Shown: piece after piece, positions 23,026 to 36,330 of the stretch | Layout of the letters: every line of letters starts with the position of its first letter | Numbering within the stretch: the stretch's first letter is position 1 | Assembly (NCBI GenBank): GCA_905147135.1 | Contig: LR990046.1 | Location: 12,492,501 to 12,556,500, forward strand | Origin: Blastobasis lacticolella | Taxonomy: Eukaryota; Arthropoda; Insecta; Lepidoptera; Blastobasidae | DNA length: 64,000 bases | Direction of reading: 5' to 3' | The notes under the pieces: generated by a model | What the model was told of the DNA's origin: nothing | The model's input: only the letters and a program-made list of their open reading frames with translations | The model's database searches: none | Position numbers and translations under genes: made by a program

Positions 23026-26000
23026 GAGTATAATTTTTTCTGTGGGTAGGAATACCCCAACCTGAGATTGTGTGATATTCTAGGATAAAATCAATTTTAA
23101 AATCATTAAGTAATTCAAAAGTCATGGCGAAAGACGGCGTCATTAATAAGACGTCTATTACGCATTACTATTATTTTGCTCTTCTTGAAGTCCAAGAACA
23201 ACCCATACATCAAATAATTTAATATACGCAAATATCGGCTATTCGTAATTTTGCTTTTTATGCTAAAAAAAGGAATTGTTTAGCTAAATATTTGTGAATC
23301 ATTTCTAGACATTGAATTGAACAGATTTTTGTGGTACTGATTTTTTTCCTAAAGTGGCAACGCTATCGCCACTCTTAATGCCTTAAACTGGTGCATTTGA
23401 ATAAAGGAGATGCGGCGGGGTAAGTAATTCATTTACAAGATCGAAATAAAATCGAATGGGTATCGAAATATTTTAACTGCAGACAAATCTTACGTTTCTA
23501 TATTTACAAATTTTAGTCAAGCAGTCGAATTCAGCATCAATCCCATTAACAAGAGGGTTTCGTCTAGGTTTGGTTTCGCTAGCCTAGCCTAGGACAAAGA
23601 TAACAGGTACACTCTAGGACCACCGCAGGCCATATATGTAACAACTAGCATTTACCCGTGATTTCGTTTGCATATAATTCGGCTCATTTTTATTATTTTG
23701 GTCTATGAGCTACAATACTGCAAAATTTCATTTAAATCCGTTTAGAAGTTTTTGTTGACGGAGTACCTAACAAACATTCGCAGATACATATAATGTCCTT
23801 ACACATATAATTAATTAAATAATTCTCATACAAGCAAAATTTTCAATTTCTTTGAAATGGCAGATTCAATTACAATTTAACTTTCTATATATAATCAGAC
23901 AACATTATGCCAACTGCCACATCATCATCATATCACATATAATTTAATTTTGATAACTAACTTGTACATAGAATTACAACTGTTTAAATAAGCAAAACTG
24001 ACGACAAATGAAAAGGGGTATTTTGAAACTGTTATAAAAACTTAAGATAATATTTTTTATTTCATTTTGAGGACTTACTGGAATCTCAACATACTCGATT
24101 TTCGAAATCAAGTATAAGTTTTGATCAATTCGAATTTGAACGTCTGTTTTTCGCAAACGTCCACTTCATTTGAAAGGCCACTTCCTCGGACGACCTCATA
24201 CCTATCCATATCCCTTAATGATCATACATTTCACATTCGCATTCGTACCTGAACGGCTACATACGTGAAACAAAAATAATTACCTACAGAACGAGTTTGC
24301 GATGTCAGTTCAAAATTAAAATTACATAAGCAGATTAATTATGTCATCAAATCAGCCGAAGGACGCGCTCTGCTGCGCATAGGCCTCCCCCAGAGATCTC
24401 CACAAAGGCCGATCCTGTGCCTTCGCATCCAGCTGATACCTGCGATCTTTATCAGGTCGTCGGTCCACCTTGATGATTGAGTACAATAAAAATATTTGAG
24501 CAAATACGTTTGCTTAATTTGCGAAAATTTAATCAATTCAAGATAAAGGCCTATTGTTATGTAGGACTAGCTTTTGCCCCCGACTTTGTCCCCGTAAAAT
24601 TACTACCCGGTCCCGTAACCCGTTCCCACGCGTGAATTTCAGGATAAATTATAGTCTATGAGATATTTTGGCTTTTAAACTATATTAATGCAAAATTTCT
24701 TTTAAATCCGTTCATAATTATACCGTGAATTGCATATATACATCCTTACAAAATTTCACATACGTTTCTAGATTTTCTCGGCGACTACGTCCGCGTAAAA
24801 TTCGGTTATAAGTTTCCAGATTCCTTCCTCGAGTACCACATTGAATTTCGGAACAAATTACAAATTTCATCAAATTCACACATCATCAAAACCGTTCAGT
24901 AGCTTGAAAAAGTAACAAACTTATTTCCAAACATCTATCCATTCTTACAAAGTTTCGTATTTATGCAGTGGGTTAGGATAGGATAGTAGTAGGCTATGTA
25001 GAGTTAGTAGAGAGTAGGATTTATAAAACTGTTCTTAAGCGTTTCTAGCCTAAGCCGCTTTCCAAGCGTAGAGATTACAGCAATACCCTTCATAAGAGTG
25101 AACTGGACTGTTATGGGAGTAGGCTCAAGGCCAAGAGTATACTCTAATGATACAATAATTGATGAACAATTTTGTTGTGCAAAAAAAATATCCTCCCGTT
25201 TTGGTTTCCAAGACTTTGGCGTGCTAGTTTTAATTGATAGTCGGTTTGTTTTATTGGTAGAGTAATAATAGAGGAGACAGGCAAGTAAATAAATGTTAAT
25301 ATACAGCCAGTAGTCAAATTTATTAGTACCTATATTAAGTTGGTATGGCGAGAAGTCTTCATTTCTCGCAGCGCGACGCTATGACTACTGGGTGATAGAT
25401 TTACTATCTTTGTTCTGCGTTTCAATACAGTCATACATACAAGAATTCATTACAGTGCAATATTTACCTAGAGAGATATATTTTGAAGTACCTATACTCA
25501 AATTAGTTTAGATAATTTCGCTTAATGAAAACAGAAGTGGTTAGTACCCTTTTTACTTATAGTTTGATCCATATTAATAAATCACTTACAACTATACCAT
25601 TGTTTGAAAATTTGTGAATACACACCTGATGAACGCGTTCAAGGAAGCACAAGGGAACAAATTTCACAACAACACTGCAGTCACAGTCGCCTTGCGACAG
25701 TCGGCTTCTTTTTACGCACTTTTTTCATTGTCTACACTGGATTTGTCCACTGATCATCATTTGCATGTAGAAATATTGCTTTCGTATAGACAGAAATAGT
25801 GTAGTGAGTGAAAATGCGGGCCAGCCACGGGCGAGCGGGAGCGCGCGAACCCCAGTTATTTTTAGCAGCTTTCGTGCACCGGCGCTGAAATTAGATTGTA
25901 AATAATGTGTGGGTTAAAAGGAGTCGTAGGCCCCGTTAGGACATCTCGCAGGATATCTGTACATCTGTAGCGAAACATGTTTCTTAGATACTTAACAACT

Positions 26001-26469
26001 TTCTTTGATTTTTAACCCTTAGAGCGCCGTATGAGATCATGAAAGTTACCGTGGATAGAGACGTTTCATGGTCACTTAAAAGTAGGTTATACATGCTAAT
26101 AATAGAATCGCTAGTATTCGCAAAGATTAGAGTTTAGAATATATAACTTTGACGCTTGAGAAATATATGACAAATATTGTAAATTATCTAATAATTTGAC
26201 ACAAGATCTAAGGACTGACCTAGATTGAAGCATATCACTCGCTATTCGTAGAACGAATTGAATATGTTTGGAGTAACATGTTTATAATACTGTGATACAT
26301 AAGTTCCGTGAATGCACATTGCACACTTAAGTTTAAAAGTCCTCAAACTTGGCGCACACTGCACGGATATGCCTTCGTGATACTTGATCGTTGGAACGAA
26401 TAACTTTATTTTTAAGAAATGTTTTTATCGTCGCTGAACTGGCTTAAGAGTTTATGTCGGATGCGTTAT
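23026..26469. other. Gene-poor region, repeats only
   Basis: I see no credible exon. Segments at about 23640-23800 and 24560-24960 contain decayed repeat text (TTCGTTTGCATATAATTCGG, CTATGAGCTACAATACTGCA AAATTTCATTTAAATCCGTT) recurring with variation between them. A LINE remnant lies at 24330-24480. A partial SINE-like sequence (AAGCGTAGAGATTACAGCA ... GTGAACTGGACTGTTATGGG) is at 25060-25145. The 61-codon frame at 25614 does not resemble a protein. Confidence 0.45.
24330..24480 (-). mobile_element. RTE-type LINE 3'-end relic
   Basis: The minus strand encodes, with frameshifts, SRWTDDLIKIAGISWM and a following segment equivalent to AQDRPLWRSLGEAYAQQ, the standard C-terminus of RTE-like reverse transcriptase proteins. 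The rest of the element is absent. Confidence 0.75.
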
Positions 26470-26790
26470 TGGTGGGTATTAAGGCCGGTGCGGCCCGGTC
26501 GGCGCGCCAGGCTGGACTGACGCCGTCGGGCCGCCTTCGCTGGGGGGTAGGCGCCCTCGCCCGCCGGCCGGGCACCCTCCGCCCTGGCGAGTGACGTCAT
26601 CGGGCGCGTCACGACCTACGACGCGGCGCTCCCGAGGCTCGATACCGCCGCTGCCCCGCCGCCGCCGCCGCCGTCCTGCGAAATGTCACCGAACGCCGTC
26701 GACGCGTTACGTAAACGTGAAATATGAAGGTACTCGCGCTCTCTGCGTCAGCAAGGGACGTCATTTTCTACGGTTAAGGTCGTGACGATA
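26470..26790. promoter_or_regulatory. CpG-rich block with a CRE-like TGACGTCA
   Basis: About 300 bases of very high GC and CpG content, with GGCCGG, GCGCGCC and a run of CCG triplets, stand in AT-rich DNA. TGACGTCA (CREB/ATF-type site) occurs at about 26592 and another TCACGACCTACGACG follows. No supported ORF is present: a short MSPNAVDALRKREI frame ends at once. It could be a remote promoter with an untranslated first exon of either neighbour, or of a noncoding RNA. Confidence 0.4.
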
Positions 26791-28559
26791 GTAAATTAAT
26801 ATGTCTATTACGAAATAACTGGCCTTCTGTTCACGAGGTGGTTTAATGCTGGTTGTAAAAACACGATTGCAAAATACTTAAAAATGAAGTTTGTCAAAAC
26901 GAATTACCTACGCAAGACGTAACAACCTACCTACACTGAAATTGCTTAAAATGGATTATTTCTCCGAAATAATCCTTACGTGTTTCTTTTATTCCACACA
27001 CGTCGTGTATAAATCCCCAGACAGCAGTAAATGCGTGTAAGCGTGCGTATATTTACGTAAATCATAATGGTGTTTGCTTACGCTAACAGTAAAAGAAAAT
27101 ATTTTGTTATGTATTCAATTCAGGAAAGTTGCAGCTGTTATCTGATTTTGTAAGACGTACAAGATCTTCCTCCCTTAACGTTTGTGATAAATTCTGAACG
27201 GCAATTTTAACAGAACAGTCAGCCTATACCGCCTATGTATAGAAATCCCCGGGATGATTCCATCATCCTCATTCATGTTTTGGGCATCAAAAGTACTCTA
27301 TGTTATTAGGAACATGCTAAAGGTTTTCAGTTTGGTAGTTCGGAAAATTGGCGACATCCATCCAACCAATTAAAAAACCGGCTAAATGCGAGTAGGGCTC
27401 TGCTATGAGGCTACCGAAATAACAAATATACAACATTTCACCCTTAACTGTTGTTCAGCTACTCAAGTACTCATAGTTTATTTGCGGTTGTATAAAATGC
27501 AGTAAAAAGTAATACAGTAAAGTAGTGTTGTAGGTTGCAGTCAAGTACCTAATGCACCAGGTGAGATGGTGGTCGAATGCTTGGCTAGTTTACTTAAGTA
27601 GGTACTTGTTTTGTTTGATTTGACAAATTGAAGGGTTTCGGTGGATATAATAGCAATCCGCACGAAGCGCTTTGGCTCGACTTTTATAGGGACTCCTTCA
27701 AGGTCACAGTGAATAGGCTGTTTCTAAAAAGCATATTTCATCCTTAGCCGCATCGTCACTTACCATTAGGTTAGATGGTGGCCAAGTTCTTGCCGTCTTT
27801 ATTATAAAAAAAGAACCTCGCCTCTAACCGAATTTCATTATTCTAGGCCATCCTCAATAGTTACAGTAGAATTGGTGAAGGCTCTATCTTGGACTTCGAA
27901 ACTTAATTTCTAAAGCTTCATTGATATTATTCTTTGATATTAATTTTAACTTGATACTTTACCAGTTCGTGAGTTTGAATATTGAGTGTCCGACAGGCAA
28001 TCAGCTAGCTAGACAGATAGGTAGACAGACAGAGAAGTCTAGGAGAAGATCCTATAAGGGTTCTGTTTGATGGGTTCGGAACCCTGAAAACTAGCAATCT
28101 CTTCAGCTTTAGTCTTAAACATGATAAATAATAATAGGTATTATTTTGATTTGAAGTTAGAGCAGGACACATTTTAGAATGACCTTCCCCTTGTAAATAT
28201 TATCTAATTGGTACAACCTAATATACCTATAGACTTCGATATTCGTTTAGCAATTAATCACTTTTATCCGTTGGTTAAACTAGTTATAATATTTTGAAAT
28301 AATAATAATAACATTTCAGATAAGTAAGTTACCTACCTCAATTCCAAACAATGAGACATAAGAGTACAACAGCTGTTCCTTTTATTATGGGAAATTGTCA
28401 CCCGGGCCTGTTAAGTTTAAGTTGTGTCAATTATGGGTGTCTTGTGTATTTATTTCTATTATACGAACGTACCTATTGGCCGATACACATTAGAATATGT
28501 CTACTGTCAGAATCCCAAGGAAACTAACCCAATCGGTAAAAATGGAAATGTAGTTAGAG

Positions 28560-29000
28560 CTGACAAAATGTATTGGTAACTTTTTGCGCATGCGCGATAA
28601 GACAGATCTCCCTCCCTTTCTGTTTCATACAATTTGGATGTTTGTCGTCTCAAATGTTTGGAAGTTTTCCTTAACCTCCACGTGTGTTCTGTTGCCCTGG
28701 TACTGGCGCCGCCCGTGGAAAATTGTTGCCGCCCTACGGGGCACGTTGGGGCGGGCTAGGGCGGAGCGGTCAGGCGTTCGACTGTACTACGCAACAGTAC
28801 CAAGCTTGCTGGCGGAGAAATACGGAACTAATCTTCTTGAAGTAAAAGTGCAATATCTTACGTGAAGTCGTTTGAAAGAAGCGCCATTAATCTTAGCCAA
28901 GGCGATCTTGGCAAGCTGCCTTTTCCAGTTTAGCGTAGCAGTCGTAGCACGTCTGCTACGGAGGTATCGGGGCGGATCTTCTACGGCTCACAAAATGCTC
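28560..29000. other. GC-richer block, function unknown
   Basis: A GC-rich patch (28690-28800) and a following patch with TAGCGTAGCAGTCGTAGCAC and TTCTACGGC words. Frames of 93 and 73 codons exist but show no family resemblance. The CGTAG words link it to the block at 34924-36330. Confidence 0.3.
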
Positions 29001-30770
29001 ATTGGTTTGGTACACGCCCGTGATATTAAGATTATGCACTACGGGTTAGATAGTTATAATACTATACATTTATCTATATTACCTACATTTTAAGTGCGAG
29101 TAGTGTGCCAATTAGAGGTGTGATGACAGAGATAATATTAAAGTATTTTGAAATGCATAGTTTATTTCACAATATCAAAAACTAAGATCAGTATCGTTAC
29201 TTTAACTACGTCCAGCTAAAATTTAAAAAACTTACTGTATCAACATATTTCTAAAGAATTTATTACTTGTCTGGATTAAACTACAGTATATTTAATTCCA
29301 AATTGTTGAATGTAATTGCGCTTAATACGCCATGTTATAACATATAAGGTAGTATATAGTAACCACGAACTAATTTAACCAGAAAATTGCTAAATGGCTC
29401 CGTCGGTATGCATAACCTTCAAAAACTTAAATGGCAAACTATTTCGATACAATACACCTACCTACACTAAAGACGCTAATAATCATACAAACAGGTGTAT
29501 ATTACCTAACCCACTTAGACAGACTGTCGTGTCGACGTAAGCCTCGGTAAGCGGATTGCGAGTCGTCAGCCTTTTTGGGGCGCATGTGACGTGTATAGCC
29601 GTTGTTTATTAGAAGCCATGTGGCGAGAATCCGTGCGATCCCGCCGTTAGGCCTTAGCCGGTTATGAAGCCCTGGTAGTGCGGCCACGTGACGTCGCCAG
29701 CGCCGCCCTACGCGCTGGGTGGGCGGGGAAACGTTCCCCAGAGAACCGTCAGCCTGCCTGCCTACTAATTTATAGACTGTTTTGGAACAATACGTGGATA
29801 CTGGCTATTAATAGATTCGCTATTGAAGGCTGTCTATAACGAGATCTGAATACTTTTAGAAGCAGATTTCGAATTTTTTATTGTGATATTATTTCGACAG
29901 ACATTCTATACCTGGTAACCTTTTAATATTTATAATTTACTAGCGACCCGCCCCGGCTTCGCACGGGTAGAATCCTTAATAGATTACACACCTAAATCTT
30001 CCTTGTGAATCACCACTGTCTATTGGCGAAAACCGCATGAAAATCCATTCAGTAGTTTTTTATTTAACGCGAACATACATACAGACGCGACGTGGGTCTT
30101 TGTTTTTTAATATGTAGTGATAGTGATTGACATATATTAATTTAATCCCTTTGCATTCTATCTATATTAGACTTATTTACCAGTACATCATGAATAACTT
30201 GTACTTATTTCGTTAAGACTAAAATTAACTATTGTTAGTTCTAATCATTCTGGATGCCGGTGTCGCTCTAACTTCAATTACGACCAATGTGTATTAATAA
30301 TTGTTAAGGCACAAACGAAGGTGAGAAGGTGACTAACATTTCAATCTTTCTAGCTATGAATATACGTGTACCCGATAACTGTAGAGTTATTGGACCTATT
30401 GCCCGCAATTTCGTCCCCAAAAAATTCTTGACCCGTTCCCGCGAGAACCACATTGCAATTCGGGATAAAGTATGGGGTTAAATATAGTAACCACCATAAA
30501 ATGCTTTGATACCCTTAGTTCTTTTACTAAAAATATATATACATAACACCAGAAAAATAAAGTCTAAAATTACAATAATACTAGCTATTTTAGTCACGAG
30601 GCACTTCAAATTGTATTCGAACACCAAATGTAGTAAATGATCACCAAATCTTAGTGAGCAAATGAATGCGCTATTTCTGCCTAAATAAACCACTATGATT
30701 GCCATAAAATGTAGGCTTATTACCAAATAAAGTATTATGATGCCATATTAAGTTATGTCTCCGGATTGCA
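29001..30770. other. Gene-poor region
   Basis: No supported gene. A reversed dispersed repeat occupies 29940-30095, and a diverged relative (TTGCCCGCAATTTCGTCCCC) lies near 30395-30475. The 82-codon minus frame at 30478-30726 starts without an ATG and is AT-rich. Confidence 0.45.
29940..30095 (-). repeat. Dispersed repeat module, reversed copy
   Basis: Read on the minus strand it gives AAAACTACTGAATGGATTTT, CATGCGGTTTTCGCCAATAG and GCGAAGCCGGGGCGGGTCGC, the same module as at 2546-2705. Confidence 0.75.
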
Positions 30771-30868
30771 GTCCAGCCACCTTCAGAGGCCAGAGCTATT
30801 CCGATTGGCATGAAGCGCAAAAGAGGACGACCAGCCAAAGCTAAAAAAGCATTACTGGTGCAGTAAAT
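30771..30868 (+). pseudogene. C-terminal fragment of a transposon-like ORF with an AT-hook motif
   Basis: One open frame reads EARAIPIGMKRKRGRPAKAK followed by KALLVQ and TAA. The RKRGRP core and the KAL end resemble C-termini of repeat-derived proteins. No upstream coding sequence is present. Confidence 0.4.
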
Positions 30869-31174
30869 TATTATAGAAGACTGATTCTTCTTAAGATCTT
30901 ATAAATGTTTATTATTAGTTTGGTTTTAAGATATTTATGAGGATACTGCTGCGACTAACTTTTGGACAAACTTTTTTATGATTGTTTAAATAATTTAAAA
31001 AAGGATTATTGAAATTGTAACAGTTTTATTTTTTATCTTAGGTATAGCATTTGGTGGAATAAACGAAACGAAATGGCTCGGAGTTTATTTACTATGTTTG
31101 GAAAAATATTCATTTCCCGATGGTAATTTACTTTAATCGGATAATGAGATATATTGTTTATTTTTGCATGTCAT

Positions 31175-31462
31175 TTTAAATTAAAATGTGGGTAATAATT
31201 TGATGTTCATGAACTATTTTTGGGTTAACAATGATTTTTTTGGAGTCAGTTTGTTTAGATAGGATAGCAAGATGTAAAAACTTTGGTTATAATTTTACAT
31301 TAAAATGCTGTTTTAATTTTGGTGATCATTTACTACTTTTGGGTTAACAATGATTTATTCGGAGTAATTTTGCTTAAATAGGATAGCGAAATGTTAAAAC
31401 TTTGGTTATAATTTTACATTAAAATGCGAGTTTAATTTTGTTGATCATTTACTATTTTTGTC
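31175..31462. repeat. 119-base tandem repeat, about 2.4 copies
   Basis: GGGTTAACAATGATTT recurs at 31222 and 31341. AAACTTTGGTTATAATTTTA, CATTAAAATGC and GATCATTTACTA recur at the same spacing, with roughly 90 percent identity judged by eye. The third copy is partial. Confidence 0.85.
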
Positions 31463-31764
31463 TGTTATATGTTACTATATCTGGTGGTAAGTTAAACATA
31501 AGCCATAAAGTATAGCCAATGTCCTATTCTGGGATATAAGCAACAGTACTGCATTTCATCAATATCATTGGAATTGTTCAAGGATTAACAAACCTCCGTC
31601 CATCCTTATAAACTTTCGATTGCAGGATGCTTAAAATGATTTATTGGTCTTTATTCTAATTTTAAATAACCATTGAAATATTGTCTGTGACTTTGGTAAT
31701 GGACGTGTTTCCACCATGAGTTTATTTTTCCGCTTATAATCATGACCATAATTCATGTAATATT

Positions 31765-31900
31765 GATGAAGAGCATCGATGGCTTAATGATTAAAGGGTC
31801 TGACTCGTAAGCGAGTAGCACCAGGATCGAACCCCGGGCCCTTGCGCGCGAAAGCACAACCAAGATTAACGCCAAGATAACAATGTGTTTACGATAAGAT
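31765..31900 (+). mobile_element. Internally deleted tRNA-derived SINE
   Basis: A tRNA-like head (GAGCATCGATGGCTTAATGA, CTGACTCGTAAGCGAG, GGATCGAACCCC) is fused directly to the SINE 3' end (CCCTTGCGCGCGAAAGCACA, ATTAACGCCAAGAT). The body present in the copy at 61841-62205 is missing. Confidence 0.8.
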
Positions 31901-32679
31901 GGACGATGTGCACGTTATTATGAAATGACAGTTGCTGGGGTTTATACATTTTTTTATGATGTATCTGCCCTTTTTCTATCGTTTTACTTCTATCAGATGC
32001 GATGATTACATGGTTTACGCCTTTACGACACTGGCAATTTATCTCAATTTATCCACTTGGAGACCTCTAGTCTTTGATATAAATTAATGATTTAATAATT
32101 TTACTAAATAAGCATTGATTGTAACTGGGGTACTTATACTATTATTTGATATTTACCTACAGTATTGCTGCGGAGGAAGCGAACGGAAATATGACGACTG
32201 AACGAGACATTCATACCTAAGTGAATGTCTTCAGATATATGACTCCCTAGTAAGATCGACCTCTGACGCGGACAAGCTACCACCGCGCAGCTTCCTCCTG
32301 CCCCGAAGGTCACGGTAAATGTCAGAGGTGCCTTGAGCTTGGTTAAGTTTCTACGAATTCAGTTTGCATGTGTTTGTTGGCAATTAGGATCTACTATTAA
32401 TTTACATATATTGGGAATGTTGAAATTAATGTGAGAATAATTAACATATATCTGGCAATTCTGCGGGAGAAGTGCGGGAGACCATCAGGAATTGTCGCTA
32501 AGATAGTTGATGATGATGATGATGATGATAGGCGGGTCTGTGATTTAACCATCTCCCCCTACTCCAAAGGACATTCGACATGGATGAGGCGCATGGAAGC
32601 GGAGAATAAAGCAGCAAAAGCTGCTGACCTGTCTGGTCTGTTAGGTCCAAGCTAGCAAGCAACTATAGGTTAGTCTCCT

Positions 32680-32832
32680 TCGGGTAGGTGTTGTAAAAGG
32701 CGACTAATAAGCAGAAGGTTACTAATGGGTCAATTACAGCATTTCCTCCAACCCGCCTGCCTGCCAAGCGTGGAGTTTTGGCAAAGCCCTTTCCAAATGT
32801 AAAGCAGGCTCAAATCCAGCAAATCGAGTTTA
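32680..32832 (+). mobile_element. Second SINE family, plus-strand partial copy
   Basis: GGTGTTGTAAAAGGCGACTA, CAACCCGCCTGCCTGCCAAG and CGTGGAG match the complement of the copies at 43015-43243 and 47413-47670. Confidence 0.7.
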
Positions 32833-34923
32833 ATGGAGTATTAATTAAAGATTGTTTCTGCAACTGGTAGTCTATAAACATAGAGTAAAGTTTTATTCCT
32901 GTGCGACGTGGGTATTGATTTCATACTACACGCCCAATTACGAGTAAGTACCATCCGCCTGTTATTTTGCTCGAATACCTCATAGGTCCACCTACTGGGC
33001 TAATCTGAAGATTGCCTGAAAATTTCGTCAATATTCGTCCAGGCACGAGTACTTACACATCGATTTTTTATCCCCGGCCAAAAAGTGGGGTGTTAAAGTT
33101 TGACTTGTATATCTGTTTTTTGCATCGCAAAAAAAAACACAAAGGAACAACATTTTTATTCAATAATGGCTTCTGCACGACTTGAAGAGCAAGGGCGTTA
33201 ATAAGTTGATAAAAGAAATTAATATCTCTACAAAAAGTCATACGATTTAACCCCTTACAACGTGCGTCGTTGCCCCCTCACAACGAGGCACCCCTCTGCA
33301 AGAGCTCTCTGGTGACACGTCAGCATTTACTCGTGACCCCTTCTACTAGGATAGCATGGCAAATAAAGAGATCAATCTACCCCGAGCCGAGCTTAGGGGT
33401 AGTTATTGACCCGTCGTCACGTCGGTTGACGTGCGTGCGAACGGTACGACCGATACGATGCGTCATTCTATGTTCCGGTGCTACCGGTATCGCCGTTACT
33501 GCAATCTAGCACGGGGCAACGTCCGTGATTATACATATATTATTTTGTTTTTAATTTTTTTTTCTCCAAGGCTTCTCAGTCCTAGTATCACTGCGACCAT
33601 TCATGATCTATTCTGATCGCGTCTTTCTTATAGTTCAGAGCTAATCCCTATAGCTTCTAAGAACTGTAATAGGTTATTTGCACTGATATCGTGCACCTCA
33701 TCGGGTATTAGTTGGTGTTTACCCTTATTTTGTTTTACGTAACTACTTAGGGTCTTAAAGTTAATATGCGGATTGTAACTTTATTAGTAGGGTATTTCGG
33801 TACTGTAGCATACATCAAATGACATACATATAAATGACATCTCATTAGTGGAAATAATGATTGAAATGATGAAAATTTATTCTCATAAAATTTAATGTTT
33901 TACACAATCAAATAACGACATAATACGTATATAACGCTTAAAACGATATTTATAAAACTATCAACTTTCATAATAGTGTGGCGCCTGGCAAACGGGAATA
34001 GCAACGATTTGGAATGACGTTGGACCGTTTGTATCGGTAAGTACTAGGGCAACAAAGGCGAGCAGGAGAGGCGAAGCAAGGGGTGAGAAATCGTTTGCGA
34101 ACGATGTTAGGACAGAGATAACTTACTTGGATAGAACAGAGATAGCTTACGTATTAGATTATATGAGTGACGAGTGGCTTACGTATTAGTTTATTAGAAC
34201 TTTCAAATAGTAAATTGTAAATATGTAGTTGTAATATATGTTCGTAACATAGGTGTACATATCATACATACCAATTCTGAAGACGAAATAAATTTTATGT
34301 TTAAATTTGTCATAATTTGAAGTTAAAAGTCAAAAGCTTTTTATTGCCAGAACATAGTTAATACAAGGTTTCAAAATTATTACGAATGATCCTTATGTTC
34401 TACCCAATGAGGCATTCAAAAAATCTATAAATATTTTTACACAAATTACATTACACATATAATATTAGTAAATTGCAATTATCAATTTGTCATTTGCCTT
34501 TACCCATTCATAAGTACGTACCAGATGTATCCCGTACCAGTACGTACGTAATTGTAATCAAATGTTTTATTTGCCAAGTCTATAATATTTGCATTTAAGA
34601 ATAAACATTTTTCCAATAGCCTGTGCGAAATTGATGTCGCTTTACTAACTTAGTTAACGCTTGATTAACTGAGCTTTTAATAAACTTTAAGCGAGGTTCA
34701 TGTGTTTGCGATAGTAAAATATTTGGTGTTTACGTCGACAGGTAAAATAATAACGAGGGCATTGATATTTAAGCCGTCAAATCACATCGGCCAAAACGAG
34801 TTTCAAAACAGTTTTTCTATATTGAGGGCGGTGGCGTGACTAAAACACACTCAGAGGAAAATAATTGTAGTCAAATATTTTCACGATAAATAGTAGCGTG
34901 TTCTAAGCTGGGTTATTCAAACA

Positions 34924-36330
34924 TTGTTATCGCTTAACAACTTGTCCCCACACGCCGGCCCCGGGGGGAGCGAATACGTCACCGCTGCGCCCGCCGCCCC
35001 CCCGATAGTTGTGCAAAACTATTCACACCTACTCACTATTCTGCTACCCTACTGCGCTGCACTAGCTTACGCGGGGCGCCCGCGTAAGCCGCGACGTGCT
35101 AGCGTAGGACGGGTTCCTCCGAGCTTATGGCGCTCTGGTATTCTTGTAGCAAAGGTGTTACGTCACCGTGGAAATCCCCTTCGGGTGTCGGGTGCTCGTA
35201 GCGTGGAGGCGTAGCGCGTAGACTTAGACCCTGTGCCGTAGCAGACGGCTTGTTGGCGTAGCGCAGCGCAGCGGGTGGAAATTCTTTCTGTTTTCTTTTA
35301 TTACTTCGTAGCGGAACAAACAATGTATATAAAATTGTTTACATTCTGAAATTATAATAATATGTCGGGTAGGGCGAGTCAGAATGTCGGTTTCCGTCTA
35401 CCGATGAAATTTTTTTCTCTTCACGTCTGTGGTTTACAGAATATCCGTTTACAATTTACGTACCTCTTTAGGACACTTTTGTCTGGAAATTTTTGATAAA
35501 TTATGATATCAGTGTTGTCTAGACGATGTTTTCTCTATTGAGCAACTGTACCATAAATAAACGGTTATACAGTCCCTTGCCTACTAACTATAACAACTTT
35601 CTGTAGATGTATCGTATCGTAGAATAAAATAAAATATCCGAGGCAGAGAGGCTCATAGTCTGTAAAATCTCGATATCTTTCGAAATATGAAATCCTGGTA
35701 CAAATAACCTCTGATTCGGCGAAACTGCGCGGCGTAGCGCCCCCGTAGCATCCCCGTAGCCGCCCACCTTCGCAACACATTCTATAAATAGAAAGTAAAT
35801 GGGCCCGGTGGGAATAACCCGCCTACGCATTTTCGGCGAGGCTGGAATTAAACGAAACAAATGCCTACGCAACCATAATTAGATTTGAAAGAGGTTTTGG
35901 GTTAAATGTTGCTTGGCTACAATTACTTGTAGGTATTCTGCTAATAATAAAACAGAAACTTCTTCATTAGACTTATAATCGAACCGACAAGTAGTCGGAA
36001 AACCCCCGACAAACTCCGAATATTGCTTAAATGATTGCTTTACTTAGCTTTGTTTCATTTAAATAAACCGATTTTCATGAACAAAGTTAAAAAAAGCATC
36101 TCGTTTTAAATAAAGAAAACCGCAACGGTAGCATTCGGTCCATCTGTTTGGGTGCTACGTAGCCATAGACAGACACAGACACACGTAAAATTTTCCACGT
36201 ACGCCACGTAAATGCTACGAAAAGCCGGCCGGCGGCTCACGTAGCGCGTAGCCCCGTAGTAGCGTAGCCCCTCGTAGCCGCGTAGAGGTTGCACCCGACC
36301 CGAGGGTTGTTGCAGCTCCTATAGTCCTGG
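34924..36330. repeat. Blocks enriched in the word CGTAG
   Basis: About 16 copies of CGTAG, mostly CGTAGC, occur on the plus strand in about 1.2 kb, clustered at 35100-35310, 35730-35765 and 36120-36290, against about one expected by chance. The local sequence is CpG-rich. Short frames exist but no protein family is recognisable. It may be a degenerate (GCGTAGC)-type repeat or a regulatory cluster. Confidence 0.6.

Larger units (their letters stand above)
30869..34923. other. Gene-poor region with tandem repeat and SINE remnants
   Basis: No supported gene. It includes a 119-base tandem repeat (31175-31462), SINE remnants (31765-31900, 32680-32832), a GAT microsatellite near 32510-32530, and a possible retroposon 3' tail near 34330 (TCAAAAGCTTTTTATTGCC). 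The 79-codon frame at 33270 resembles nothing. Confidence 0.45.

Noticed and set aside
30478..30726. 82-codon minus frame with two hydrophobic stretches
   Set aside because: No ATG at the start, AT-driven composition and no family resemblance.
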